Assembly (NCBI RefSeq): GCF_009937955.1
Contig: NZ_AP018439.1
Location: 4,340,001-4,404,000, forward strand
Direction: 5' to 3'
Length of the DNA stretch: 64,000 nt
DNA from: Undibacterium sp. KW1
GTDB taxonomy: Bacteria > Pseudomonadota > Gammaproteobacteria > Burkholderiales > Burkholderiaceae_D
The position numbers were made by a program, and so were the translations under genes. Below the pieces are notes generated by a model. It was not told the origin of the DNA. It saw nothing but the letters and a program-made list of their open reading frames with translations, and made no database searches. This document shows, one piece after another, positions 17,188-25,833 of this stretch (within the stretch, counting starts at the first letter, position 1; every line of letters starts with the position of its first letter).

Positions 17188-17360
17188 TTAAAAGATGATG
17201 TCGCCTTCAGCCCAGCCTGCATTGTCTTCTTTATTGGTATCGTAGTAAAAACGGTCGGAGTCGGCGGAAAAATGGCTGTAGATGGGGACGGTGCCTGGTG
17301 CCTGGCGCCTGTTCTTTATATGTTTGGAAGAAAATCTCGCCTTCTGACCAGCCCGCTATG
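17188..17360 (-). pseudogene. Remnant of a DUF5648-like C-terminal repeat gene
   Basis: Read on the minus strand, two frames give matching pieces: AGWSEGEIFFQTYKEQ, then after a shift VPIYSHFSADSDRFYYDTN and AGWAEGDIIF followed by a stop. The repeated GW-EG-F and the IYSHFSADSDRFY block resemble the DUF5648 lectin-like repeat (YRFYN...DHFYTT...GW.EGIAFY). The stop codon overlaps the MITE end. There is no start and there is a frame break, so it is debris, possibly truncated by the MITE. Confidence 0.5.
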
Positions 17361-17488
17361 GTTGACCAGGTCAACCAGGTAGCATGGGGCCTGGGCCATA
17401 CAGCCACAGCAGACCGCGCGTCCCTGCTCTGGCAATGGGGTAACAACTATGGTTACCGCGCCTTTGTGATTGCCGCCCCGGCGAAGGG

Positions 17489-17662
17489 CGACGCATAGAA
17501 CACTTCCTCAACAAGCAGGGCGAACGCATGCTCGTCACCGCCGATGAGATTGCCATGCAGGTGCTGACAGACAAATTTGCCGTACTCAATGCGACAGAGC
17601 AAAAGCAGTTGCTAAAACTGCTGAGCAAGCTGGTTGAGGCAGAGGATACGGGGCTGGAGTAA
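17489..17662 (+). pseudogene. MarR-type regulator C-terminal remnant
   Basis: The frame reads RRIEHFLNKQGERMLVTADE and then an LTDKFAVLNATEQKQLLKLL helix to the stop. This matches the last helices of MarR-family regulators (wing end plus dimerisation helix). No N-terminal DNA-binding part precedes it; upstream sequence at 17340-17488 is open in another frame and reads unlike MarR. It is therefore a fused remnant without a start. Confidence 0.55.
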
Positions 17663-18062
17663 TTTGCAGCGAGTTCATTGCAAGATAGCTGTGCGATACA
17701 ACCGACCGTAAAACATCCGCAAGTCTGTATCAGATCAGACTAAAAACGCATAAAAACCAGCAAATAGTTGATGACATTGACTGTAAATCTGCAACACTGA
17801 CCTGCCATCACGCCCTCATCTGCTATTCTCTACAGGAACATGCCCTGACTAGGATAGTACTGGTTTTTACCTATGACAAAACCCCCTGTCGCAGCCAGAC
17901 AAGGCCATGCAAATTAATAGAACGGGCGAACAAAATAGTACGATCACCAGCGATTTCAATTAACTCTTTGACAAATTGTTGATATATTTACTTAAAGGCA
18001 ACATAATGCAGTAAAGTTGCTTTTTTGGATATATCATTATCTTGATACCAGCGGAGACTACT
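17663..18062. other. Intergenic region, 400 bp
   Basis: No gene is supported. A 14-codon frame at 17875 (MTKPPVAARQGHAN) is too short to call. A TTGACA box near 17970, followed by an AT-rich stretch, may belong to the promoter of the acetyltransferase at 18063. Confidence 0.4.
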
Positions 18063-18737
18063 ATGCAAAACCTTATCCCTACCGTTGGCACTGCAGGAGA
18101 CATCACCAATACTGACCAGTTGCTCGGCGCCTGGGCACATGGCTGGACGATTTCGCGTGGCACCGATGCCCCCATCCCGCTGGCCGATTTTGGCTACCGC
18201 ATACAGGTAGGTCTGCCCGGCCATCTGGAGCGCTATGTCTTGCAGGGCCATGTTCTGAGTGCAATACAAAAACTCGCGCAAGAGCTCGATACGCCAGATA
18301 CCTGGCTCAAGGTGTGCGCCCCGCACAGCAGCGTCGCGGGCATCCTGCCGCCACGCTGGAAGGTCAAACCGCTGGAATATTTGATGAGCAAATCCATCGC
18401 CCCCACGGCAGTCACCATGCCTGAGGCTTACCACATCAACCTCATCGAAGATGGCGATGCCGTCACCGCCCGCGCCTGCAGCAGCGAAGGCCACCATGCC
18501 GCGACGGGCCGCATGGCGATCTACAAACAATACGCCGTGTTTGACCAGATCGTCACCGAACCCGCACACCGCCGCCGTGGCCTGGCCTTTGCCATCATGC
18601 AAAGCCTGGCCAACCATGCGTGCAGCAAAGCAGCATCCACCGGTATTCTGGTAGCGACCGATGAAGGCCGTGCGCTCTACACCGCCATGGGCTGGACGCT
18701 GGCTTCTGAAATGACGGCGGCTGTGCTGGTCGAGTGA
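18063..18737 (+). CDS. GNAT family N-acetyltransferase
   Basis: 224 residues from the ATG at 18063 (GGAG 6 nt upstream). The C-terminal half holds the acetyl-CoA site: FDQIVTEPAHRRRGLAFAIM contains the R-x-x-G/A pyrophosphate-binding loop, and the last part TDEGRALYTAMGWTLASEM is the usual GNAT end. The N-terminal 100 residues form a separate domain, also seen in other two-part GNAT proteins. The acceptor substrate is unknown. The gene is monocistronic and convergent with the GFA gene. Confidence 0.85.
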   Translation: MQNLIPTVGTAGDITNTDQLLGAWAHGWTISRGTDAPIPLADFGYRIQVGLPGHLERYVLQGHVLSAIQKLAQELDTPDTWLKVCAPHSSVAGILPPRWKVKPLEYLMSKSIAPTAVTMPEAYHINLIEDGDAVTARACSSEGHHAATGRMAIYKQYAVFDQIVTEPAHRRRGLAFAIMQSLANHACSKAASTGILVATDEGRALYTAMGWTLASEMTAAVLVE

Positions 18738-18803
18738 GATTGGACGTGAAATCAGACTTGAGGCTTTGCCTGCACATGACATGCCAGTGCGCAATGCAAA
18801 GCC

Positions 18804-19202
18804 TTAAAGGTAGCTGACCACTGCTGGCGGCGTATCCCAGTTATCGTTGATACCATCGACATAGGTCACCGGTGCTGCCGCCAGTTCTGCGATGCTGGCG
18901 TCATCAAGACAGCTCACGCTGACGCCATAGAATTTGCCGCGCCGGGGTGAATGGGCAATGCCAAACGGGCGCACGCCGCAATGCTTGCAAAAGAAATGTT
19001 GCTCATTCTTTGCGCCAAATTGATATTCACTGAGCTCAGATTCACCTGCCAGCAGGCGAAAAGATTCTGGTTTTACGACTGTTGCCCAGCAACGTATCTT
19101 CAGGCAAAAACTGCAATTGCAACGCATGCTGCCATCGGCCAGATCGATGTCCGCTTCAAAACGTATGGCCTTGCAATGGCAACTGCCGTGATAGGTTTTC
19201 AT
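18804..19202 (-). CDS. GFA (CENP-V/Gfa fold) family protein
   Basis: 132 residues with the zinc ligands of the GFA family: SCHCKA near the start, MRCNCSFC in the middle and FFCKHCGVRPF later. These proteins bind two Zn ions; one member has been described as glutathione-dependent formaldehyde-activating enzyme, but most members have no proven activity. The family layout is complete, so it is probably functional. The neighbours (two GNAT genes) do not indicate a pathway. Confidence 0.88.
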   Translation of the reverse strand: MKTYHGSCHCKAIRFEADIDLADGSMRCNCSFCLKIRCWATVVKPESFRLLAGESELSEYQFGAKNEQHFFCKHCGVRPFGIAHSPRRGKFYGVSVSCLDDASIAELAAAPVTYVDGINDNWDTPPAVVSYL

Positions 19203-19309
19203 GATGTTTTATTTGTGTAGTTGGCCTGTTATTGTACACAGACTTTATTGAAGTGCAGTTCATTGGTGCACGGTTATAATCTGACTGCTATCCACTTAGG
19301 AGATTTCTC

Positions 19310-19876
19310 ATGCCCGCCTTTAACCAGGTCACGTTAGACAGCCCCCGCCTGCACCTGCGCCCTTTGTGCATGGACGATGCCGCCGCCATCCTGCGCATGC
19401 GTTCCAAAGCCAAGGTCATGCGCTACATGACCACTGCACCGTGGACAGACATTGCCCAGGCCACTGGCATGGTCGAGCGCGATCAGGCCGCCATGGTCAG
19501 GGGCGACCTGCTGCGCCTGGCCTTGATACGCAAGACCGACAAGGTCTTTCTGGGCAGTTGTATCCTGTTCCACTTTGACGAAGGCTGCCGCCGCGCCGAG
19601 ATTGGCTACGACATGGACGAAACTTACTGGGGCCAGGGCTACATGAACGAAGCCCTGGTGACCCTGCTCAATTACGGCTTCAGTGAATTAAACCTCAACC
19701 GCATCGACGCCGACATCCACCCGGACAACATCAACTCCGCCCGCTCACTCGAAAGGCTGGGCTTCATCCGCGAAGGCTATCTGCGCGAACGCTGGATCAT
19801 TGACGACGTCGTGTCGGACTCGGCGATTTATGGCTTGCTGCGTAGTGATTGGGTGAAGCGGGGCGAGGCATCCTAA
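19310..19876 (+). CDS. GNAT acetyltransferase, RimJ/RimL type
   Basis: 188 residues. It starts with the RimJ/RimL-type strand SPRLHLRPLCMDDAAAILRM. The acetyl-CoA region is EIGYDMDETYWGQGYMNEAL and the ending is NINSARSLERLGFIREGYLR. The family acetylates N-termini of ribosomal proteins or small molecules such as antibiotics; which applies here is not determinable. AGGAG lies 7 nt before the ATG. It stands alone. Confidence 0.9.
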   Translation: MPAFNQVTLDSPRLHLRPLCMDDAAAILRMRSKAKVMRYMTTAPWTDIAQATGMVERDQAAMVRGDLLRLALIRKTDKVFLGSCILFHFDEGCRRAEIGYDMDETYWGQGYMNEALVTLLNYGFSELNLNRIDADIHPDNINSARSLERLGFIREGYLRERWIIDDVVSDSAIYGLLRSDWVKRGEAS

Positions 19877-19942
19877 AACAAGCGGCGCATTACAATGCGC
19901 CAGACGCTTATCCTTTTACAGCCATCGCGGTGCAACTCCAGG

Positions 19943-20299
19943 CTATTCACTCGCCGCCTTCAAGGCCAGCAACAGATAGTCATGCACATGCTTGTCGCTG
20001 ATGTCCTGCTCAGAAGTCAGTTTGATATGGCGACGGTACTTGCCCTCGCCTTCGAGTTTCTTGTATTTGTCAGGCAAGGATGCACCCAGGCCAAACTCCA
20101 GGGTCACATGGTTTTTGTAAGAGAAAACACCGCAGAATGGCCGCGCTGCTGAAAACAGCAGGCCACCGTATTTGACTTCTTCGCTCACACCCTCATCAAG
20201 CTTCAGGATCATTTCACGCAGGCTTTGTACCAGGGCATAATTGTCTTCATTAAGCATGCGTATGTCTTGCAACAGCTTGTTGATTCTCTCTGTACTCAT
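19943..20299 (-). CDS. DUF1801 (YdhG-like) family protein
   Basis: 118 residues. The family pattern shows in LVQSLREMILKLDEGVSEEV, YGGLLFSAARPFCGVFSYKN, VTLEFGLGASLPDKY and the C-terminal KYRRHIKL. The fold is that of DUF1801/YdhG, a small alpha/beta protein of unknown function related to the iron-chaperone frataxin-like YdhG group in some annotations. No operon partners are seen. It is convergent with the acetyltransferase gene. Confidence 0.82.
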   Translation of the reverse strand: MSTERINKLLQDIRMLNEDNYALVQSLREMILKLDEGVSEEVKYGGLLFSAARPFCGVFSYKNHVTLEFGLGASLPDKYKKLEGEGKYRRHIKLTSEQDISDKHVHDYLLLALKAASE

Positions 20300-20380
20300 G
20301 AGACCTGCTCCCTTTTCATGTGCGGTGTCAGGATTGCCGCAATTGATGTACGTGGTGCATATGGTTTATATGGTGCACAC

Positions 20381-20401
20381 GGTGCGCACGGCGCCCCCTA
20401 C
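20381..20401. repeat. Single GTAGGGTGCG-family half element
   Basis: GGTGCGCACGGCGCCCCCTAC, half of the dispersed palindrome family, in the gap between the DUF1801 gene and the next minus-strand gene. Confidence 0.6.
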
Positions 20402-20441
20402 AAAATGGCTGCATGTGTGGCTACGTTGATGATGACTTCCA

Positions 20442-20846
20442 TCATTTCCTGGTCTGGCCCTGCTGATCCCGCAGCAACATCATCAGCTTCTCAGAAATAA
20501 GTCCGGGTTTGTCATTACTGTCATTGTAGCTTGCACAAGCCTCAGGCAATAGCTGCTCCTTGCCTTTGCCTTGCCTTGAAAAATACAGCCGGTCGCCATC
20601 ACAACGCAAACGCGCCCTGACCTGGCGGGTGGATTTTTTGCGCACCTCGGCAACCCAGCAGGCATCTGCGCAGCCGCTGGAATGATAGGCGAGCAGCTCG
20701 CCGCGTACTGGCCAATTGAGGGTGTATTCGCCGGTGCCGCCAGATGCCAAAAGCTGGCTGCTGGCTATCAGCAGGAATACGGCCAGTGGTATGGCCCTGT
20801 ACAGCCACTGACGCACGGCAAACATGGTGTTCGTATATGTTCTCAT
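20442..20846 (-). CDS. Small exported hypothetical protein
   Basis: 134 residues with a signal peptide (LYRAIPLAVFLLIASSQLLA, then SGG). An ATG at 20825 is an alternative start. The mature part contains four Cys (SSGCADACWVAEV, LRCDG and EACASY), suggesting disulfides in the periplasm. The family is not recognised and the ribosome-binding site is weak. Confidence 0.6.
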   Translation of the reverse strand: MRTYTNTMFAVRQWLYRAIPLAVFLLIASSQLLASGGTGEYTLNWPVRGELLAYHSSGCADACWVAEVRKKSTRQVRARLRCDGDRLYFSRQGKGKEQLLPEACASYNDSNDKPGLISEKLMMLLRDQQGQTRK

Positions 20847-21069
20847 AGTCTGGTCTGCGCTTGCGCATCAGTTTTGGTTTCCTCCGTCTCGCCCGCATAC
20901 TTTGGATATTTCTTATTTTTTGCAACAAAGTGCAAAGTGTATAGGGAAAATAAAAGCTTTATTGCAGTATAGGTTCAGGCCATAACGAATTTTGACAGTC
21001 GACACAAACTTTGTATTTGCGTGGCAACATTGCCCAGCCATAATGCATCACCATCCTCAGGAGATTTGA

Positions 21070-21822
21070 ATGAACAAAGACTTATCCCGTGCCCTGGTCA
21101 TACTCGGCGTCTTGCTGGCCTTGGGCATGTCGGCTGCAGCCTTTATCTTTGGTATGCAGGCCAGGCATATCGGTGCGGGCAAGCAGAGTATATCGGTCAA
21201 GGGACTGGCCGAAAAGCCTGTGCAAGCTGATTATGCAGAATGGCGCATAGGCGTGACGGTAGTGGCGCCCAGCTTTGCCGAGGCACTGGCCAAGTTGCGC
21301 AAATCACGCCCAGTGCTTGATGAATTCCTGGGCAAGCAAGGCTTTGAAAAAACTGCGCTGAAAGAATCAGAAGAAGCCGTCGATGCCAATATGGTCGTTG
21401 AAGATTTGCCCGATGGCCGCAACCGCCAGGTGCAGCGCGGCTACAAGGCCACGCAAAGCATACTGGTCACATCGAAGGATTTGACCAAGGTAACGAACGT
21501 CAGCCGCGCCGCCTTGCAACTCGAAGCGGATGGCCAGCCAGTATTTCACAGCGCACCGCAATACCTGGTATCAAAACTCGAAGACATCAAGATGTCATTG
21601 ATAGGTGCCGCCACCGAAAACGCCAACAAGCGCGCCTCTGAATTTGCCAAGTACGGCTCAGTCAAGGTAGGCAGCATGCGTTCTGCCTCGCAGGGGGCGT
21701 TCTATATCCTGCCAGTCGGCACAGAAACCAGTTCAGACGAATACGGCGGCACCTATGACAAGACCACGATAGACAAGGTCGCGCGGGTGGTGGTGACGAT
21801 AGAATATGGGATAGAGCGTTGA
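21070..21822 (+). CDS. SIMPL domain (DUF541) exported protein
   Basis: 250 residues. One N-terminal transmembrane or signal segment (ALVILGVLLALGMSAAAFIF) is followed by the SIMPL domain, which begins SISVKGLAEKPVQADYAEW and ends VARVVVTIEYGIE. SIMPL proteins are periplasmic or surface proteins forming ring-like oligomers; some respond to oxidative stress. AGGAG lies 6 nt before the ATG. It is followed by a strong terminator-like repeat, so it is probably monocistronic. Confidence 0.87.
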   Translation: MNKDLSRALVILGVLLALGMSAAAFIFGMQARHIGAGKQSISVKGLAEKPVQADYAEWRIGVTVVAPSFAEALAKLRKSRPVLDEFLGKQGFEKTALKESEEAVDANMVVEDLPDGRNRQVQRGYKATQSILVTSKDLTKVTNVSRAALQLEADGQPVFHSAPQYLVSKLEDIKMSLIGAATENANKRASEFAKYGSVKVGSMRSASQGAFYILPVGTETSSDEYGGTYDKTTIDKVARVVVTIEYGIER

Positions 21823-21841
21823 TATAAAATTGGTTCTGGTG

Positions 21842-21868
21842 CGGTGCGCATGGCGCACCGTTTTTTTT
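21842..21868 (+). terminator. Intrinsic terminator formed by a GTAGGGTGCG-family repeat
   Basis: An 8-bp GC-rich stem (CGGTGCGC / GCGCACCG) with a 3-nt loop is followed by eight T residues, 20 bp after the SIMPL stop. It is clearly a half copy of the dispersed REP-like palindrome used as a terminator. Confidence 0.8.
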
Positions 21869-21931
21869 GGTCAGATGCTATGCAGGGAATTTTCGCAAAA
21901 TTATTGACATCTGCTCACGCTCTGCACACCA

Positions 21932-22774
21932 CTAAAACAACTCATCAAGTTGCATAAAAAACTCCCGCTTCGCCGGCGCATCTGCATAACCTAACGAGGC
22001 CAGTGAAGCCAGAAATTCATTCGCCACTTTGTCAGACACTTCTTCCCGTAGATTGCGGTGGGCAAAGGCGATATCCATCCAGCGGTCGGCAAGGCCTGCG
22101 CGGCCCAGGTCGATGAAATAGAGCTGGTCGCGCTCATCGACAAACACATTGCTGTCACCGAGATCACCATGGGCAAAAACCAGGTCTTGCGGGTTTTCTG
22201 CTGGCAGGGTCGCGTGCAGCAAGTTGATCAGGTCTTGCATGCTGTGCAGGCCGGGCCATTGATCGAGCTCATACTCTTGCGCATGCAGGTTCTGGCTGAC
22301 CAGGTATTCCAGTTCGCGCAAGCGCATGGCTGCGCCTGCATGCAGCGGGCAATCATGCGTGGGCAGGGCTTGCAACTGGCGCAGGGCTTCAAGGAATAAA
22401 TGGCTGACTGGCTGCCCGGCTGCTATCCGCGCTGACAGGGGCACGCCAGGCACGGCGCGGGTGATCATGGCTTCGCCATATTCATTGTCTGCCACCGCCA
22501 CCAGTTCAGGCACACCTATGCGCCCGCTCAGCCATTGCAGCGCCTGTGCTTCGCGTTTGACGCTATAGGTGGTCGATGCCAGCACAGGTGACGAAGTCTT
22601 GAGGAAGAAGTGTTCACCACCTTTGCTGAAGCGATACACATTGCTGGGGGATTCGCCAATGTCGTCAGCAATCAGGGTGGCGTCGGCGATGAAACGGGTG
22701 ATGGCGAGTGGTAGCTGGTGCATACGGTGCATGGGCGGTTGCTCTGGTTTGCTGTCTGGTTTGTGCTTATCCAT
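21932..22774 (-). CDS. Aminoglycoside 3'-phosphotransferase-like kinase
   Basis: 280 residues of the APH(3') family. The N-terminal lobe has SPSNVYRF and FLKTSS with the ATP-binding Lys. The catalytic loop is VFAHGDLGDSNVFVDE (about residue 203 on) with the Asp base and Asn. The metal site is YFIDLGRAGLADRWMDIAF (canonical IDxGR; Leu stands at the x position). The sequence ends QLDELF, as in true APH(3') enzymes. Such enzymes phosphorylate kanamycin/neomycin-type drugs. The gene appears chromosomal with no linked mobile element, so natural substrate and resistance are unproven. Confidence 0.85.
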   Translation of the reverse strand: MDKHKPDSKPEQPPMHRMHQLPLAITRFIADATLIADDIGESPSNVYRFSKGGEHFFLKTSSPVLASTTYSVKREAQALQWLSGRIGVPELVAVADNEYGEAMITRAVPGVPLSARIAAGQPVSHLFLEALRQLQALPTHDCPLHAGAAMRLRELEYLVSQNLHAQEYELDQWPGLHSMQDLINLLHATLPAENPQDLVFAHGDLGDSNVFVDERDQLYFIDLGRAGLADRWMDIAFAHRNLREEVSDKVANEFLASLASLGYADAPAKREFFMQLDELF

Positions 22775-23028
22775 GATCTTTGGGCGGCCCCACTTATTTC
22801 AAGTTTCTTATTCAAATTTGCTTTGACTTGCCATGCAGGCTCTGACCATCGGTCTGCGATTTTTGCATCTCATTCCCCTGTTTTTGCAATCCATCTTTTC
22901 TCCGTAGCCGCCCGTTTTACCTGGCAATAAAGTAAGCCTGCACTTGTCGGCAGACAAGAAAAAAACAGCGCAAGGGCGATATGGCAAACCTTGCCCCGCC
23001 AGCGTGACAAACAAACCAGGAGAAATCA

Positions 23029-24198
23029 ATGCAATCAGCACTATCAATACTATCAATACTGCGTTCTACACCATCCCTGTTCCCCACATATCGTGTTCTT
23101 GCAGCCAGCCTGGTTTTGCTGGGTGGTTTGGCTGCCAGCCCCATGCAGGCGCATGCCGACACTGTCGATGATTATGTACGCGCTGAAATGCAGAAGCGCC
23201 ATATCCCCGGCATGACAGTGGCCGTGCTGCGTAATAACAAGCTCATCAAAGAAAGCGCTTATGGCCTGGCCAGCCTGGAACACAATGTGGCAACAAAAAC
23301 AGACACGGTCTATACACTGGCCTCAATGACCAAGACCTTTACCGCCAGCGCCATCATGTTGCTGGTGCAGGATGGCGGCCTTGCGCTTGATGACTCCATC
23401 ACAAAAATCCTGCCGCAACTGCCTGCGGCCTGGGCTGGCATTACGCTGCGCCATTGCCTCTCGCATACCTCGGGCTTGCCAGATGCGATTACCGATGACG
23501 TCAACATCACCACCATCAGCGGTGATCGCGACATCCTGATTCAGGAGCTGGCAAAATTGCCGCTGCAGCCCGCAGGTGAAAAATCTGTGTATAACCAGAC
23601 TGGCTATATGCTGCTGGGCATGGTCATAGAAAAAATCAGTGGCATGCCGTATGAGCAGTTTGTGCAAACCCGTTTGTTCCAGCCCATGGGTATCACTGGT
23701 GCAAAGTTTGGTGACGCCTGGTCCATCATCCCTGGCCGCAGTGACCTACATACTTCACTTGACATCAGCAAGGACCATAGCAAGCTGGAGATGAAAAATG
23801 GCCGCCCCGTCGTCATGAAAGACAAGATTTACCACTATGGCGCAAAGTTCATGCCTGACTACCTGGCCCCGGCTGGCCTCTTGAATGGCAATATCCACGA
23901 CCTCGTCAGTTTTGAGCAGGCACTGGCCAGCGGCAAGCTCATCAAGCCTGCCCAACTCAAAGAGATGAATACGCCCTACAAGCTGCGCAATGGCCAGGAT
24001 GGTGATTATGGTCTGGGCTTTATCTTCATGCCCTTTGGCAAACAGCCTGCGATTTCTTATGGTGGCGGTGCTGCCACCTGGCGTGTGCACCTGCCAGAAA
24101 AGCATTTGACTGTGGTCGTGCTGACCAATCTGCAGGGCGCGCAACCGCATGCGCTCGCGGGTGACGTCGCGGCACTCTACGATGACGGGGCGAAGTAA
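23029..24198 (+). CDS. Secreted serine hydrolase, class C beta-lactamase fold
   Basis: 389 residues with a signal peptide ending near MQAHA. The S-x-x-K nucleophile motif is S99-M-T-K102 (YTLASMTKTFTASA). The Y-x-N motif is in SVYNQTGYMLLGMV (about residue 188). The third motif, usually HTGG/KTG, appears as ISYGGGAATW. The set fits esterase/D-aminopeptidase/class C beta-lactamase-like hydrolases acting in the periplasm; beta-lactam hydrolysis is not implied. AGGAG precedes the ATG. A TA-rich iteration (CAATACTATCAATACT) encodes the very start. Confidence 0.88.
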   Translation: MQSALSILSILRSTPSLFPTYRVLAASLVLLGGLAASPMQAHADTVDDYVRAEMQKRHIPGMTVAVLRNNKLIKESAYGLASLEHNVATKTDTVYTLASMTKTFTASAIMLLVQDGGLALDDSITKILPQLPAAWAGITLRHCLSHTSGLPDAITDDVNITTISGDRDILIQELAKLPLQPAGEKSVYNQTGYMLLGMVIEKISGMPYEQFVQTRLFQPMGITGAKFGDAWSIIPGRSDLHTSLDISKDHSKLEMKNGRPVVMKDKIYHYGAKFMPDYLAPAGLLNGNIHDLVSFEQALASGKLIKPAQLKEMNTPYKLRNGQDGDYGLGFIFMPFGKQPAISYGGGAATWRVHLPEKHLTVVVLTNLQGAQPHALAGDVAALYDDGAK

Positions 24199-24263
24199 TC
24201 TGGCGGGGCAGGCGCAGGAACAGGGATAATGAGCCGGCGCTGCAAGCCGGTGCATTTGTTACC

Positions 24264-25106
24264 TTGGGTAAAAACACTGGCAATGCCGGGGCTGCTCGTA
24301 TAATTTGGCGGGTCTTGTCATTGCATGTGTTTGCCGGGCTGAATCAATCCCAATTGCGTTTTATCTTCATCGCTGTCGCGCTCATGGTGGCGGTATTTGC
24401 CTGGCTGTTCTGGCACCAGGATGGGCCTGTTGCCGGTGCTAATGCTAGTGCCAGCGCCAGTGCAGATGTAATCGCCAGTGCCAGTACCAACGCCAGTGCA
24501 CCGGCTGTGACAAAACTGCCAGGCGTCAGGGATGAACCCGGCCTGCTACCCGCCCCCGAAGCCGAAAAGTTTGATATTGCCGTGCTCGAAGACCGTGCCC
24601 TGCTCTCGCAATACCTGAACCCGGCCCAACGCCAGCAAGCCCTGGCACTGTTGAAAAACCGGCATTGCGAGAGCCAGAAAATAAGCGTGTATTTCAAGAA
24701 GAATGTTGCCGAAAAGCTGCTGGTCAGCGATTGCTATTACCTGGTATCGCCCGGCAAAGATGGCAACCCAGGCTGGTACGACACCGACTACGGTATCATG
24801 CTGGCCGTCGATAAGACCGGCGTTGTGGAATTGAAAGACATCGCACAGTTCAAGTTCATGTATGAAAGCAGCAAGCTCAGCGCCGTCACCAGCCTCAACA
24901 AAAATGGCCGCCTGCAACTATGGCTGGATGGGCTCATCTGTGAGAACGATGGCGCAGATGATAATGATGATGAGGATGCTGCTGCCAGCAATGCCGCAAG
25001 TACTCCAGCCAGCGCAGCAAGCCAGCATAGGAGCTCACTGGCAGGCTGCTGGTCCAATACCGTCGTAGAAGTTAATGGTGACAAGCTGGAGATGTTCAGC
25101 AAGTAG
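24264..25106 (+). CDS. Membrane-anchored hypothetical protein with Ala/Ser linker
   Basis: Up to 280 residues. No ATG precedes the anchor; TTG codons at 24264 and 24321 or GTG at 24327 are the options, and none has a clear ribosome-binding site. One transmembrane segment (FIFIAVALMVAVFAWLFW) is followed by a low-complexity linker rich in Ala, Ser and Asn, coded by an imperfect GCCAGTG iteration. The periplasmic domain has four Cys in the first part and an acidic DDNDDEDAAA stretch. The family is unknown. It follows the serine hydrolase on the same strand. Confidence 0.6.
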   Translation: MGKNTGNAGAARIIWRVLSLHVFAGLNQSQLRFIFIAVALMVAVFAWLFWHQDGPVAGANASASASADVIASASTNASAPAVTKLPGVRDEPGLLPAPEAEKFDIAVLEDRALLSQYLNPAQRQQALALLKNRHCESQKISVYFKKNVAEKLLVSDCYYLVSPGKDGNPGWYDTDYGIMLAVDKTGVVELKDIAQFKFMYESSKLSAVTSLNKNGRLQLWLDGLICENDGADDNDDEDAAASNAASTPASAASQHRSSLAGCWSNTVVEVNGDKLEMFSK

Positions 25107-25161
25107 GCAGTAAATAGGGGTTAAATAAGCAGCGAATGGTGACAAGCAGGCAGTTTCTGGC

Positions 25162-25536
25162 ATGATGACGGTTTTGCCAGCCCAACCCTACAAGATGCCT
25201 GACACCCCCATCAACGCCCTCTTCGTGTGCAGCCGCAACCAGTGGCGCAGCCCGACTGCCGAGCAGGTCTGGCGCAAGCACCCCATGGTGCGCGCCCACT
25301 CTGGTGGCACCAGCCCCAATGCCCGCCACCCGGTCTCTGCCGCTGACATAGAGTGGGCAGAAGTCATTTTTGTCATGGAAGAAAAACACAAGTCCCGCCT
25401 CATGGCAAGCTACCGCAACCTCATAGGCCACAAGCCGGTGCATGTGCTCGATATTCCCGATGAATACAAGTACATGGATGCAGAACTGGTGGAACAATTA
25501 CAACAAGCTGTCGGCGACATCCTGGGTTTGAACTGA
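25162..25536 (+). CDS. Low-molecular-weight protein tyrosine phosphatase-like protein
   Basis: 124 residues; an internal ATG at 25195 may be the true start. The phosphate loop C23-S-R-N-Q-W-R29-S has the C-x5-R pattern of LMW phosphatases and arsenate reductases. HVLDIPDEYKYM replaces the usual DPY/DPW acid motif, which suggests a divergent subclass often found as stand-alone small proteins. Action is expected in the cytoplasm on a phosphoprotein or small phosphate ester. It lies just upstream of the DUF2892/sigma cluster but 86 bp apart. Confidence 0.78.
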   Translation: MMTVLPAQPYKMPDTPINALFVCSRNQWRSPTAEQVWRKHPMVRAHSGGTSPNARHPVSAADIEWAEVIFVMEEKHKSRLMASYRNLIGHKPVHVLDIPDEYKYMDAELVEQLQQAVGDILGLN

Positions 25537-25622
25537 TTTTTAAATTATTTAAAAAAACCTGAATCCTTTTAAGCGCCTGAACACTCTTGGTCCATGTCAT
25601 TCATTACAAAGAGGAGTTCACC

Positions 25623-25832
25623 ATGTTTCATTTCAAACGTAATCTGCCCCATTGGGAACGCGCCCTGCGCATCATCAGCGGTATCGCGCTGAGCTGGCTG
25701 GCCTTCAGCGGGCAGTTCCAGGGGATGCTGAACTGGATTATCATTGCCAGTGCAGTCACCATGGTCATGACAGCCTTCGTCGGCTTTTGCCCTGCCTGTG
25801 CCATGGTGGGGCGCAAATATCTGGATAACTGA
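25623..25832 (+). CDS. DUF2892 small membrane protein, first copy
   Basis: 69 residues from the ATG at 25623 with GAGGAG upstream. The typical layout is a charged N-terminus (RNLPHWERALRIISG), two transmembrane helices, and FVGFCPACAMVG with a Cys-Pro-x-Cys at the second helix end. DUF2892 proteins are inner-membrane proteins, sometimes fused to rhodanese (YgaP) or linked to sulfur/redox handling. The sigma factor ATG comes one base after the stop, so the genes form one operon. Confidence 0.85.
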   Translation: MFHFKRNLPHWERALRIISGIALSWLAFSGQFQGMLNWIIIASAVTMVMTAFVGFCPACAMVGRKYLDN

Positions 25833-25833
25833 A

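Noticed and set aside
24420-24510. GCCAGTG iteration considered as a CRISPR-like or VNTR array
   Set aside because: It is an in-frame Ala/Ser linker with irregular units; no spacers of constant length are present.
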